Of a stretch of 64,000 bases of DNA, positions 35,365-44,465 are shown in pieces. The notes under the pieces were generated by a model. That model did no database searches, was not told the DNA's origin, and was given only the letters and a program-made list of their open reading frames with translations. The position numbers were made by a program, and so were the translations under genes. The first letter of the stretch is position 1; each line of letters begins with the position of its first letter. Origin of the DNA: Arenibacter arenosicollis (GTDB lineage Bacteria; Bacteroidota; Bacteroidia; Flavobacteriales; Flavobacteriaceae); NCBI RefSeq assembly GCF_014397245.1, contig NZ_JACLHY010000007.1:124001-188000 (forward strand), in the 5' to 3' direction.

Positions 35365-36462
35365 TTATTCACAACCTCCTGTAAATCCTTTTGCGTTAAA
35401 TTTAGTTTGTACCGCTCCTTGTCTGTTACCTTCCTTAACTTGAATGGCCAGGTTATTTTCACCACTTCCATCACGTTTTGGACTACAGTATTCAAAAAGG
35501 TAAAAGCTATTTGCCTGTTCGGAAACTCTGAATGAAATGTCGTTGAAGGTAGTTTCCAATTGTTCTTTGTTACCAGCAAACACACTGAAAGTCTTACCTA
35601 TTTTTCCTAAAACATTAGCATCAATTTCCGCTCCCAGCCCTATACTGAAGAAGGCAATGTTCTTATTGGCATTATCCACTTTTTTCAATGCAGCGGTTTG
35701 TGTGTAGCGCGAAGCCTGATCGGTTCCGTCCGTAAAAATAACCACAGAGGCGGCTCCAATACGGTCATTGGTAGTACTTTCTGCCAACAACTTTTCAGCC
35801 TTGTCGGTAGCTTTAATTACCGCACCATATAAATCGGTTGAAGGATCTTTACTAATATTGGCATTGATTCCCTGAATAGAAGAAACTAAATCCTGTTTTA
35901 CATGCGTAAGTTCATTTAACACATGCAATTTATCTTCCCCATCGAACCAATAAATGGCCATTTTAAACGATTCTGTATCTACTGCAGGCATCACATTGTT
36001 TACAAAGCTAGTGGAAGCATTTTTTAATTCTTCCATACTACTACTCAAAACACTATTACTTAAATCTAGTACCAAAATAGTATTGTTGTTGAATATTTGT
36101 GAATTTGGAGAGATCCTGGCAAATGATTCGGAAGTAGATATGGTATTAAAACAGGCATCATTTCTACCTTGCTCATAAATTGTAAACTGACTGGCCTTTA
36201 GCCCGGGAACTGGATCTCCTTCCTTATCGGATACCTTAAAAAAGATAGATACTTTGCCCGGCAGGGTGGTAAATTGATCCTGAATGGATAAAACCAATTC
36301 CCCATCACCTAAATTTAAACAGTCATCCACTGGCTTTCCAAGACCTAGGTCCCCTCCAGTATTTAAACCATATTTTACATCATCATCCGCATTTCCGCAT
36401 GATACAAATAAGGCTATGCCAAAGCATATAGCCGCCATTCTAATATATAATTTCATTTTCAT
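35365..36462 (-). CDS. Lipoprotein with von Willebrand A domain
   Basis: 365 residues. Lipoprotein signal ending IALFVSCGNADDD. A short beta domain (SIQDQFTTLPGKVSIFFKV) precedes a VWA domain from ~130 to 330 with MIDAS DLSNS (TILVLDLSNSVLSS), the VIFTDGTDQAS strand and FFSIGLGAE. A C-terminal beta extension ends in EYCSPKRDGSGENNLAIQ with a second cysteine pair. Probably a surface or periplasmic binding protein. Own terminator downstream. Confidence 0.85.
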   Translation of the reverse strand: MKMKLYIRMAAICFGIALFVSCGNADDDVKYGLNTGGDLGLGKPVDDCLNLGDGELVLSIQDQFTTLPGKVSIFFKVSDKEGDPVPGLKASQFTIYEQGRNDACFNTISTSESFARISPNSQIFNNNTILVLDLSNSVLSSSMEELKNASTSFVNNVMPAVDTESFKMAIYWFDGEDKLHVLNELTHVKQDLVSSIQGINANISKDPSTDLYGAVIKATDKAEKLLAESTTNDRIGAASVVIFTDGTDQASRYTQTAALKKVDNANKNIAFFSIGLGAEIDANVLGKIGKTFSVFAGNKEQLETTFNDISFRVSEQANSFYLFEYCSPKRDGSGENNLAIQVKEGNRQGAVQTKFNAKGFTGGCE

Positions 36463-36807
36463 AATTTTTAACGTTCAACAAGCAGAACGCTCAAAACTAT
36501 TTAAAATTATATTAAAGTTTAAATTGAGTGTTAATATTTGTTAAATACTTTATTCACATTTTTTCCGCAGTCCATATTAGTAATCAATCATTGAAAATAC
36601 TTGACCCTATTAAAATTATTCGAATTTGATAAATGATCTGTATTACATCTGATTATTAGGTAATTATACTACTATTTATCAACTGAACTGTTTGGACAGT
36701 TAAAACACTTTAATATAAAAGTGCCTAAAACTTTGCTGCTGCAGGGTGCCGAACACTAAATTTTTGTATTTTACATAAACCTTCAGTAGATAAAGCTTGG
36801 ACTTGAT
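36463..36807. other. Non-coding spacer between divergent genes
   Basis: 345 nt, AT-rich, holding the promoter candidate at 36732-36766 on its right side. Nothing else is recognised. Confidence 0.5.
36732..36766 (+). promoter_or_regulatory. Candidate promoter of the GlcN6P-deaminase-like gene
   Basis: TTTG (36732-36735), 21 nt, then TAAATTTTTG (36757-36766). This is a near match to the Bacteroidota pair TTTG / TAnnTTTG. A CTGCTGCAG palindrome sits just after the first box. The leader would be about 35 nt. Confidence 0.45.
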
Positions 36808-37518
36808 ATGAATATACATTATTGTGCAGATTATGAAAACATGAGCCAAATGGCTGCTGATTCCGTATTGTCCCAGTTGAAGGACAAGCCGCAGCAGCTT
36901 ATTTGCACCGCTACGGGAAATTCACCTACTAGGCTTTATGAAAAATTGGTGGAATCCTACAAGAGCTCGCCAGAAATTTTCAAGGAAATAAGGATTATAA
37001 AATTGGATGAATGGGGAGGGACCAATGGGGATTATCCCAATACGTCCGAGTATTATCTTCAAAAGAATCTATTAGATCCACTTCAAATTCATAAAAGCAA
37101 TTATATTTCTTTCGACAGCAGCCCTACTGATGCAAAAAAGGAATGTGACCGTATGGAAAACGAAATTCAGGAACACGGTCCTATAGATATTTGCATTCTA
37201 GGTTTGGGTAAAAATGGACATATTGGATTTAACGAACCCTCTAAAATATTATACCCGGATTGCCATATAGCAGATTTGAGCAAATCCTCCCTTAAGCATC
37301 CCATGGCCAATAAAATGAAGACCGCGCCAACATATGGATTAACATTGGGAATGTCCAATATTTTAAAATCTAAAAAAATTATTCTCCTCTTAACCGGACC
37401 TAACAAAAAGAAGGCCATAAAAAAGTTGTTGAGCAAGGAAATTACCACTTCATTACCAGGTTCCTTTTTATGGTTGCATCCCAATGTGGATTGTTATTTG
37501 GACAAGAGCTCTCTTTAA
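36808..37518 (+). CDS. Glucosamine/galactosamine-6-phosphate isomerase-like protein
   Basis: 236 residues of the NagB/6-phosphogluconolactonase fold. Motifs: ICTATGNSPTRLYEKL (phosphate loop), IIKLDEWGG (catalytic Asp region), ICILGLGKNGHIGFNEPS and LTLGMSNILKSKKIILLLTG. It is shorter than classic NagB (about 260) and closer in length to the AgaI/galactosamine branch. It should convert an aminosugar phosphate to a ketose phosphate plus ammonia. The GH109-like gene at the left end of the window is not adjacent, so a link is only speculative. Confidence 0.85.
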   Translation: MNIHYCADYENMSQMAADSVLSQLKDKPQQLICTATGNSPTRLYEKLVESYKSSPEIFKEIRIIKLDEWGGTNGDYPNTSEYYLQKNLLDPLQIHKSNYISFDSSPTDAKKECDRMENEIQEHGPIDICILGLGKNGHIGFNEPSKILYPDCHIADLSKSSLKHPMANKMKTAPTYGLTLGMSNILKSKKIILLLTGPNKKKAIKKLLSKEITTSLPGSFLWLHPNVDCYLDKSSL

Positions 37519-37699
37519 TTTAATTTTATTGCTTAAAATTAGGGGCCTTTTGCGCTAGCGTTTATTGTTCATAATCTAGGATGATAGGCTGTAAACCATG
37601 TATGAAATATCCCCTTAACAAACTGTTAAAATAATTCATTCTTGCCCTAAATTTGGTACCTTGTAGGGTATTACTTAATTCAACTTAAAAACATCGACT

Positions 37700-38161
37700 A
37701 TGCCAAAATATGACATCAAAGTTAATGGAGTTTCCAATAGTGTAGATGTCGCGGAAGATACCCCTTTATTATGGGTATTACGTGATCATTTGGATTTGGT
37801 GGGAACAAAATATGGCTGTGGCATTGCCCAATGTGGTGCATGCACGGTTCACTTAGGTGGCAATGCCGTAAGAAGTTGTTCTTTACCTATAGCCTCAGTG
37901 GCCGGACAGGAAATTACTACTATTGAAGGGCTCTCTGAAGATGGCAGCCATCCGGTACAAGTGGCCTGGAAGGAAGTAGATGTGCCACAATGCGGATATT
38001 GCCAAGCTGGACAAATAATGACCGCTTCTGCATTTTTGGACAAAAATCCAAATCCCACTTCAGACGAAATAAAGACAGCTATGCACGGTAATATATGCCG
38101 ATGTGCTTCCTATACTAGAATTCATAGGGCCGTTGAAGTTGCAGCCACCAAAATAGGGTAA
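37700..38161 (+). CDS. Molybdenum hydroxylase 2Fe-2S subunit
   Basis: 153 residues, no signal. The N-terminal plant-type ferredoxin cluster is GTKYGCGIAQCGACTVHLGG (C-x4-C-x2-C) with a fourth Cys in AVRSCSLP. The C-terminal helical cluster is CGYCQAGQIM with GNICRCASYTRIHRAV. The architecture is that of IorA/CoxS small subunits of the xanthine dehydrogenase family. It starts the operon with the catalytic subunit 70 nt downstream. No FAD subunit is encoded, as in isoquinoline-1-oxidoreductase-type enzymes that pass electrons elsewhere. Confidence 0.93.
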   Translation: MPKYDIKVNGVSNSVDVAEDTPLLWVLRDHLDLVGTKYGCGIAQCGACTVHLGGNAVRSCSLPIASVAGQEITTIEGLSEDGSHPVQVAWKEVDVPQCGYCQAGQIMTASAFLDKNPNPTSDEIKTAMHGNICRCASYTRIHRAVEVAATKIG

Positions 38162-38233
38162 TCCTTTCCCATGTGGGCATTAAGGTTACCGTATTCGCTT
38201 ACCTCAAAAAAATACATCCTTTAAATATTGAGG

Positions 38234-40480
38234 ATGAAAAACAAAAAAATTATGTCAGACTCATCAATAACGTTTAACAGAAGGTCCTTTATTAGGACTT
38301 CATCACTTGCCAGTGGTGGACTGCTCATAGGGTTTAATCTTTTCACCGCCTGTAAGCCTAAGGTGCAACCACCTGTAGATATTTCCCAGTTAAATTTTAA
38401 TGATTTCAATGCATTTATAAAAATTGCAGATAATGGTGCGGTAACCATTTTTTCGCCAAATCCTGAAATTGGTCAGGGCGTAAAAACAGCTATGCCCATG
38501 CTTATTGCCGAAGAATTGGATGTGGCCTGGGATAAGGTTTATGTACAACAGGGAATTTTGGACACCGAGAATTATACCAGACAGCTTGCAGGTGGCAGTC
38601 AGTCTATCCGACTCGGATGGGAGCCCTTAAGACAGACAGGGGCAACGGCGCGTCAAATGTTAGTAAATGCCGCAGCCGCCAAATGGGGAGTAGACCCCTC
38701 TGAATGCACAACATCTGAAGGTGTAATCAGCAATGCCAAAGGCGAAACCCTAGGATATGGTAATGTAGTCAAGGAGGCGGCGGCCATGGAAGTTCCAGAG
38801 AGTGTAACCCTCAAGGAACCAAAGAATTTTAAGATTATTGGCACCGACGCCCAAAATGTGGACATAGACAAGATAATAACAGGTAAACCCCTTTTCGGTT
38901 TGGATTACAAGGTGGACGGGATGGTCTACGCCTGTGTTTTACGACCACCAGCCTTTGGTCAAATATTGGAATCTTATGACGATTCCAAAGCAAAGGCCAT
39001 GCCCGGTGTTTTGGATGTAATTAGAATAGGCGAAAAGGCTAAGGAACTTTCAAAAGAAGGAGTTGGCAACTGGACCGTGGCTATGAGTAAGAGTGATAAA
39101 GTAGTGGTCATTGCAAAAACTACCTGGGAGGCCCTTAAAGCCAAAGAAGCAATTTCAGCGAGATGGGTAGATGACGCTGTTATGGAAAGTACGGAGTTTC
39201 AGGATAAGCAATTAATTGGATTATTGGATGGAAAGGAATTTAAGACCCTAAGAAAGGACGGAGATATCAAAAAAGCCTTTGCCAAGGCCGATAAAACATT
39301 GGAGCGTACCTATGAATCACCCTTCCTGCCCCACAACTGTATGGAGCCCATGAATTTTTTCGCCAATATTACCGATGAAAAGATCCATTTGGTAGGTCCT
39401 GTACAAACCCCGGAGTTTGCAGCCACCGCTGTTGCAGGAATGCTGGGTAGGGATGTTAAGGACGTTCATTTGGAAATGACCCGTATGGGTGGAGGATTTG
39501 GAAGGCGGCTTTACGGGGATTTTGTTTACGAGGTAGCGGAAATTGCCAATGCTATAAAAAAGCCGGTAAAATTGGTGTTTTCCCGGGAAGATGATATGAC
39601 TGCAGGTACCTATCGTCCAGCTATAAAATATAGAATTAAAGCGGCCATAAAAGACGGTCAAGTGACCGCCTACCATTTAAAGGAGGCAGCTATTGGTGGA
39701 AACATGTATGGATTAATACCTAATTTCTTCCCTGCCGGTGCCATAGAGAATTACCAAGTGGATGTCGCCAACTATGAAAGCAATATTACTACTGGGGCGT
39801 GGAGAGCACCTTATACCAATTTCTTGGCTTTTGCCGAACAAAGTTTCTTTGATGAACTGGCGGAGACCATGGAAGTGGATCGCATTCAGTTACGTTTGGA
39901 TTTATTGGAAAAAGTTAAGGGCACTACGGACGAACGTATCCAATATTCACCAGAACGCATGCAAAATGTTATCAAAGTAGCTGTGGACAAATCGGGTTGG
40001 GGCAAAAAAGAAGAAGGAGTCTTCCAAGGTTTTGCTGCTTATTATTGCCATAATTCCCATGTTGCGGAAGTCGCCGATGTGGAAATTGAAAACGGAATGC
40101 CTGTCGTAAAAAAAGTTACTTGCGTGGTAGATTGCGGTATAGTTGTTAACCCTTTGGGCGCCAAAAATCAAATAGAAGGCGGTGTTATAGACGGCGTGGG
40201 CCATGCCATGTATGGTGATCTCTCCTTTGTGGACGGGAAACCCCAGTCACAGAATTATGACAAATACCGCTTGATACGGATGGGAGAAATTCCTGTAGTG
40301 GAATCGCATCTGATACAAAATGAAATAGCACCAACGGGATTGGGGGAACCAACATTACCACCTGCAGGTGCAGCTGTTGCCAATGCGCTAAAGGCTGCTA
40401 CCGGCAATAGATTTACCCAGCAGCCATTTTCAAAATTCCCGGAACTATTGCAAGTCCCTACTAAACCTATAATTGGATAA
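38234..40480 (+). CDS. Molybdenum hydroxylase catalytic subunit (IorB-like), Tat-exported
   Basis: About 748 residues from ATG 38234; an ATG at 38252 (MSDSSITFNRRS) is also possible. A Tat signal (NRRSFIRTSSLASGG) runs into a cysteine (LFTAC), suggesting a membrane-anchored periplasmic enzyme. Cofactor motifs: MTRMGGGFGRRLYGDF, TGAWRAPYTN, and the C-terminal GLGEPTLPPAGAAVANALKA with the catalytic Glu of the family. The N-terminal region includes GQGVKTAMPMLIAEELD. It probably hydroxylates an N-heterocycle or oxidises an aldehyde. The small subunit would be co-exported. Confidence 0.92.
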   Translation: MKNKKIMSDSSITFNRRSFIRTSSLASGGLLIGFNLFTACKPKVQPPVDISQLNFNDFNAFIKIADNGAVTIFSPNPEIGQGVKTAMPMLIAEELDVAWDKVYVQQGILDTENYTRQLAGGSQSIRLGWEPLRQTGATARQMLVNAAAAKWGVDPSECTTSEGVISNAKGETLGYGNVVKEAAAMEVPESVTLKEPKNFKIIGTDAQNVDIDKIITGKPLFGLDYKVDGMVYACVLRPPAFGQILESYDDSKAKAMPGVLDVIRIGEKAKELSKEGVGNWTVAMSKSDKVVVIAKTTWEALKAKEAISARWVDDAVMESTEFQDKQLIGLLDGKEFKTLRKDGDIKKAFAKADKTLERTYESPFLPHNCMEPMNFFANITDEKIHLVGPVQTPEFAATAVAGMLGRDVKDVHLEMTRMGGGFGRRLYGDFVYEVAEIANAIKKPVKLVFSREDDMTAGTYRPAIKYRIKAAIKDGQVTAYHLKEAAIGGNMYGLIPNFFPAGAIENYQVDVANYESNITTGAWRAPYTNFLAFAEQSFFDELAETMEVDRIQLRLDLLEKVKGTTDERIQYSPERMQNVIKVAVDKSGWGKKEEGVFQGFAAYYCHNSHVAEVADVEIENGMPVVKKVTCVVDCGIVVNPLGAKNQIEGGVIDGVGHAMYGDLSFVDGKPQSQNYDKYRLIRMGEIPVVESHLIQNEIAPTGLGEPTLPPAGAAVANALKAATGNRFTQQPFSKFPELLQVPTKPIIG

Positions 40481-40482
40481 AT

Positions 40483-40737
40483 ATGACGATATTACTTTTT
40501 GGTGTTACAAAGGACATTATAGGTAGCTCAACATTGTCCATGCCAAGCTCAAGTGAATTTGGGGTGAAAAAATCCAAGACCGTGAAAGAGTTAAAGGAAT
40601 ATTTGGGTAAAATGTACCCTGAGCTGAAAAAATTATCATCTTTGGCCGTGGCAGTAAACAATTCTTATGCAAATGATGACACCATAATCGATAATTTTGA
40701 TGAAATTGCACTAATTCCACCAGTTAGTGGCGGATAA
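40483..40737 (+). CDS. moaD: Molybdopterin synthase sulfur-carrier subunit
   Basis: 84 residues with ubiquitin-like fold and the obligatory C-terminal Gly-Gly (IPPVSGG). MoaD carries the thiocarboxylate that becomes the dithiolene sulfur of molybdopterin. It starts 2 nt after the catalytic subunit gene and belongs to the same transcript. The core VKELKEYLGKMYPELKKLSS and DEIALIPPVSGG are typical. The E1-like activator is encoded downstream at 42448. Confidence 0.9.
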   Translation: MTILLFGVTKDIIGSSTLSMPSSSEFGVKKSKTVKELKEYLGKMYPELKKLSSLAVAVNNSYANDDTIIDNFDEIALIPPVSGG

Positions 40738-40753
40738 GAAAAAAAGAGGATTA

Positions 40754-41737
40754 ATGCTGATAGACAATCACAATAGGAAAATAAATTATCTACGCTTGGC
40801 GGTAACCGACCGTTGCAACTTGCGCTGCAACTATTGCATGCCCTCAGAGGGTATAAATTTTGCTCAAAAAGACTCTTTGTTTACTATTGAGGAGCTCTGT
40901 AAATTGAGTGAAATTATGGTAGGGCAGGGGATAGATAAAATTCGGATTACAGGTGGTGAACCATTTGTAAGGAAGGATCTAATGATATTATTGCGAAAAC
41001 TTGCCGATCTAAAAGGGTTAAAAGATATTTCGATTACAACGAATGCCACTTTAATCGGTCCGCATATCAAGGAACTAAAATCTTTGGGAATCAAAAATAT
41101 CAATGTTAGCCTCGATGCCATTGACAAGGAAACTTTTGAGCGTATTACAAGACGAAATCAATATGAAACCGTTTACAACAATTTGGTAAAATTGATTGCG
41201 GAAGGATTTAATGTCCGCATTAATTTTATTGCGCTCGAAAATCAGAACACCCAAGATATATTACCTATACTCGAGGTGATGAAGCATTATCCGGTATCCG
41301 TTCGTTTTTTGGAGGAGATGCCATTCAATGGTGGGAGCAAATCCTTCAACACCATTACGTGGGATTATAAAAGAATATTGAGCCATATTCAATCGGAATA
41401 CGCGGATATTACCAAGCTTGAATCTCCCAAAACATCTACATCCATCAATTACAAAATAAAGGGACACAAGGGTACTTTTGGACTTATTCCCTCCTTTACC
41501 AGAACCTTTTGTGGCAGTTGCAATCGCCTAAGGATATCTGCTACAGGAGATGTGATTACTTGCCTATATGGTAAACCTAGAATGAATCTTAGGGAGGTGA
41601 TGCGAGGTGAAAATGCTAAAGAAAAAATTAAAGATCAGATTCTCAAAGCCATAGGCAGTAGATCCAAAACCGGATTTGAGGAACAGGAAAAATATGTCGG
41701 AATATTTGAAAATTCAATGACCTCCATAGGCGGATAA
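40754..41737 (+). CDS. moaA: GTP 3',8-cyclase (radical SAM)
   Basis: 327 residues from ATG 40754 (MLIDNHNRKINYLRLAVTDR), which matches the usual MoaA N-terminus; a GTG at 40727 would overlap moaD. The radical-SAM cluster is CNLRCNYC and the C-terminal substrate-binding cluster is in FCGSCNRLR with a third Cys in VITCLYG. The Gly-Gly tail needed for activity is intact (TSIGG). It performs the first step of molybdopterin synthesis. Its usual partner moaC is not in the window. Confidence 0.95.
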   Translation: MLIDNHNRKINYLRLAVTDRCNLRCNYCMPSEGINFAQKDSLFTIEELCKLSEIMVGQGIDKIRITGGEPFVRKDLMILLRKLADLKGLKDISITTNATLIGPHIKELKSLGIKNINVSLDAIDKETFERITRRNQYETVYNNLVKLIAEGFNVRINFIALENQNTQDILPILEVMKHYPVSVRFLEEMPFNGGSKSFNTITWDYKRILSHIQSEYADITKLESPKTSTSINYKIKGHKGTFGLIPSFTRTFCGSCNRLRISATGDVITCLYGKPRMNLREVMRGENAKEKIKDQILKAIGSRSKTGFEEQEKYVGIFENSMTSIGG

Positions 41738-41803
41738 ATCATTGTGTCCATACCTGGGACGATTTTTGTTTATGGTAGAACACGGATAATTTAACTACAA
41801 ATA

Positions 41804-42397
41804 ATGAGCTCCACTAAAATATATGGTCTAGTACTTACCGGTGGAAAAAGTACCAGAATGGGAACCGATAAAGGTTTAATAAAATATCATGGCGTAGCAC
41901 AACGCGAATACCTTTACACACTCCTACAGCAGGTATGTGATAACACCTATATGAGCATTCGCGAGGAACAGGCTTCGGAATTCTCTACGAATCACAATCT
42001 AATTATTGATCGGAACAAATTTAAAGGTCCCTACAACGGTCTATTAAGTGCCCACAATTTTAATCCTAACGTGGCTTGGTTGGTTTTGGCCTGTGATCTG
42101 CCTCTAATGGATCAGGATGCCCTTGAACAATTGATCGACTTGAGGAATCCGGACAAAATGGCTACTGCCTTTGCCACCAGGGAAAGTGGTTTACCGGAAC
42201 CTTTATGTGCCATTTGGGAACCTTCCGGTCTAGAAAAATCATTGGATTATTTAGAAAACGGGCCTGGTACCTGTCCGCGTAAATTTTTGATCAATGAAAA
42301 TATTAAATTGGTATTTCCTGAGAACGAAGAAGTATTATGGAATGCAAACTTCAAGGAGGACTATGAAAAAGTATTGCAGAGATTAGCCCCCAATTAG
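41804..42397 (+). CDS. mobA: Molybdenum cofactor guanylyltransferase-like protein
   Basis: 197 residues. The nucleotidyltransferase motif is LVLTGGKSTRMGTDKGLIKY and the metal-binding Asp lies in WLVLACDLPLMDQDAL. MobA attaches GMP to Moco to give MGD. In an operon with an XDH-family enzyme, which normally uses the cytosine form, both this gene and the MocA-like gene at 46675 occur, so one may serve other enzymes. The symbol is by similarity. Confidence 0.82.
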   Translation: MSSTKIYGLVLTGGKSTRMGTDKGLIKYHGVAQREYLYTLLQQVCDNTYMSIREEQASEFSTNHNLIIDRNKFKGPYNGLLSAHNFNPNVAWLVLACDLPLMDQDALEQLIDLRNPDKMATAFATRESGLPEPLCAIWEPSGLEKSLDYLENGPGTCPRKFLINENIKLVFPENEEVLWNANFKEDYEKVLQRLAPN

Positions 42398-42447
42398 GTA
42401 GTTCCCACAGACTGCAGAAAATATTAAACTCGGATTGTTATTTATAT

Positions 42448-43524
42448 ATGAACTTCAATAGATACCAGAGACAGACTATTTTAAAGGATTTCGGACCCGA
42501 AGCCCAACAAAAGCTGAAGGACTCCAGTATTTTGGTGGTTGGTGCTGGCGGATTGGGAATTCCCGCCCTCCTGTATCTGAATGCAATGGGAGTAGGTACA
42601 ATAGGTATCGTGGAGCAGGATATTATTGAAATCACCAACCTGCAACGACAAGTGCTGTATACAGAAAAGGATTTGGGAAGATCCAAAATGGAGGTTGTAT
42701 TGGAGCGATTAAGGATTCAGAATTCCAACACACAATTTAAAACATTTGATACTTTTCTCACTAGACACAATGCCTTGGAAATTATTTCACAATTTGATGT
42801 TATAATGGATGGCTCCGACAATTTCCCAACACGCTATTTGATAAATGATGCTTGTGTAATCCTAAAAAAACCATTTGTTTCCGGTGCCATACAAGGCTTT
42901 GAAGGACAGCTTAGCGTTTTTAATTATCAAGGCGGCCCAACCTACAGATGTTTGTTTCCCAACATGCCTACGCAAGAAGAGATACCAAATTGTAACATAA
43001 ATGGGGTTTTGGGGGTAATTCCCGGTATTGTTGGAAATCTTCAGGCATTGGAGGCTGTAAAAATAGTTACAGGTATTGGCGAAGTTTTAAATGGTAAATT
43101 ACTGTTGTTCAATGGATTGAATCAATCTTATCAAACCATTACATTTAGTCTTCAAACAGAAAATTTAATGTTGAAAAAACTTCAAAAATCCTATGGAGCA
43201 GATCTTTGTGAAGCAACCGCTGGCATAAGTGTGGAGGTAATTGAAGAAAAGTTAAGCGAGGGCAAAGCTCTGCAGATAATCGATGTAAGGACCGAAGTGG
43301 AATTTGAAAACTTTTCCTTACCACAAGTTAAAGCTGTAAATATTCCTTTGGACGAATTAAAGGGCCGTATAAAGGAATTGGACTTCAAAAGACCAATTTA
43401 TCTACTTTGTCAATCCGGAAAAAGAAGTGAAATGGCGGTAAGAATGTTGGAAGAAATAAATAACAAACTTGAACTTTACAATATAATGGGAGGAGTCGAT
43501 AGGTTTCTAGCCCACCATAAATAG
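42448..43524 (+). CDS. moeB: MoeB/ThiF-type E1 enzyme with C-terminal rhodanese domain
   Basis: 358 residues. ThiF domain ~1-240: VVGAGGLGIPALLYLNAMGV (ATP loop), VEQDIIEITNLQRQVLY, then the family's MDGSDNFPTRYLINDA. A rhodanese domain occupies ~260-358 with active-site Cys in LLCQSGKRSEMA. It activates MoaD by adenylation, and the rhodanese can supply sulfur. The zinc-binding Cys pairs of E. coli MoeB are incomplete: the first reads PTYRCLF (one Cys) and the second region reads GADLCEA. The zinc site may be lost. Confidence 0.9.
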   Translation: MNFNRYQRQTILKDFGPEAQQKLKDSSILVVGAGGLGIPALLYLNAMGVGTIGIVEQDIIEITNLQRQVLYTEKDLGRSKMEVVLERLRIQNSNTQFKTFDTFLTRHNALEIISQFDVIMDGSDNFPTRYLINDACVILKKPFVSGAIQGFEGQLSVFNYQGGPTYRCLFPNMPTQEEIPNCNINGVLGVIPGIVGNLQALEAVKIVTGIGEVLNGKLLLFNGLNQSYQTITFSLQTENLMLKKLQKSYGADLCEATAGISVEVIEEKLSEGKALQIIDVRTEVEFENFSLPQVKAVNIPLDELKGRIKELDFKRPIYLLCQSGKRSEMAVRMLEEINNKLELYNIMGGVDRFLAHHK

Positions 43525-43568
43525 AACAAGTATAATATCGGCCTCAATGGCCTACAAATTGGAATTAT

Positions 43569-44435
43569 ATGGCCTACCATTACGACTTAGAGCGATTGGG
43601 TTATAGCAAGAATGACATCCTTTTAATGATTCATGCCGATGACGCCGGTCTATCCTGCTCGGAAAATGCAGCCACAATTGAAGCTTTGAAAAAAGGGACT
43701 GTAACTTCCTTTAGCATTATGGTTCCCTGTCCATGGTTTGGGGATATAGCCAATTTTGCCAAACAACACCCACAATATGATTGTGGAATCCACCTAACAT
43801 TGACCTGCGAATGGAAACATTATAAATTTGGTCCCGTACTCCCTTATTCTGAAGTCCCTAGCTTGGTAGATGAGCGCGGTTTTTTTCATACCAAAAGAGA
43901 GCAAGTAAAGAAATTGGCCAAACCCCAAGAGGTTAAAAAGGAGCTTAAGGCACAAATTGATAGGGCATTGAATGCCGGAATTAAACCTACCCATTTGGAT
44001 TCCCATATGTACACCCTAGGGCTCACCAAAGAATTACTCGACGTCTACAGGGAATTGGGCAAGGAATACAAGCTACCCATTTTCCTAAGTGATGAGTTGC
44101 TGGAGGGTGTTGGCAACCTTGGTTCACTGCAGGAATCGGACAGCATTGTGCATAAAGTACATATAGGCAATTTTAAAGCCATGCAAAGCACAGGCTTAGG
44201 AGAATTGTATACCCAAATGCTAAATAACCTTACAGCAGGACTAAATGTGATTTTAATCCATCCGGCCTTTGACAATATGGAAATGAAACAGGTCTGTGTG
44301 GACCATCCCAATTTTGGTTCCGAATGGCGACAAATGGATTTTGACTTTTTTACCGATCCCAATACGGCGGCCCTGCTAGAAGAAAGGAACATTAAACCTA
44401 TAACTTGGAGAGAATTACAAAGAACAATCCATTAA
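43569..44435 (+). CDS. ChbG/HpnK-type (YdjC) carbohydrate deacetylase
   Basis: 288 residues of the YdjC fold. Metal-site motifs: LMIHADDAGLSCSENAAT (Asp-Asp), DCGIHLTLTCEW (His), GIKPTHLDSHMY (HxxxH) and VILIHPAFDN. Family members remove acetyl groups from N-acetylated sugars such as diacetylchitobiose. It sits between moeB and moeA in the same orientation with 44 and 30 nt gaps, so it appears cotranscribed with Moco genes although no biochemical link is known. No signal peptide, so it acts in the cytoplasm. Confidence 0.88.
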   Translation: MAYHYDLERLGYSKNDILLMIHADDAGLSCSENAATIEALKKGTVTSFSIMVPCPWFGDIANFAKQHPQYDCGIHLTLTCEWKHYKFGPVLPYSEVPSLVDERGFFHTKREQVKKLAKPQEVKKELKAQIDRALNAGIKPTHLDSHMYTLGLTKELLDVYRELGKEYKLPIFLSDELLEGVGNLGSLQESDSIVHKVHIGNFKAMQSTGLGELYTQMLNNLTAGLNVILIHPAFDNMEMKQVCVDHPNFGSEWRQMDFDFFTDPNTAALLEERNIKPITWRELQRTIH

Positions 44436-44465
44436 CAAATCTTCTTTTATTGTAACTTGTGTTCC

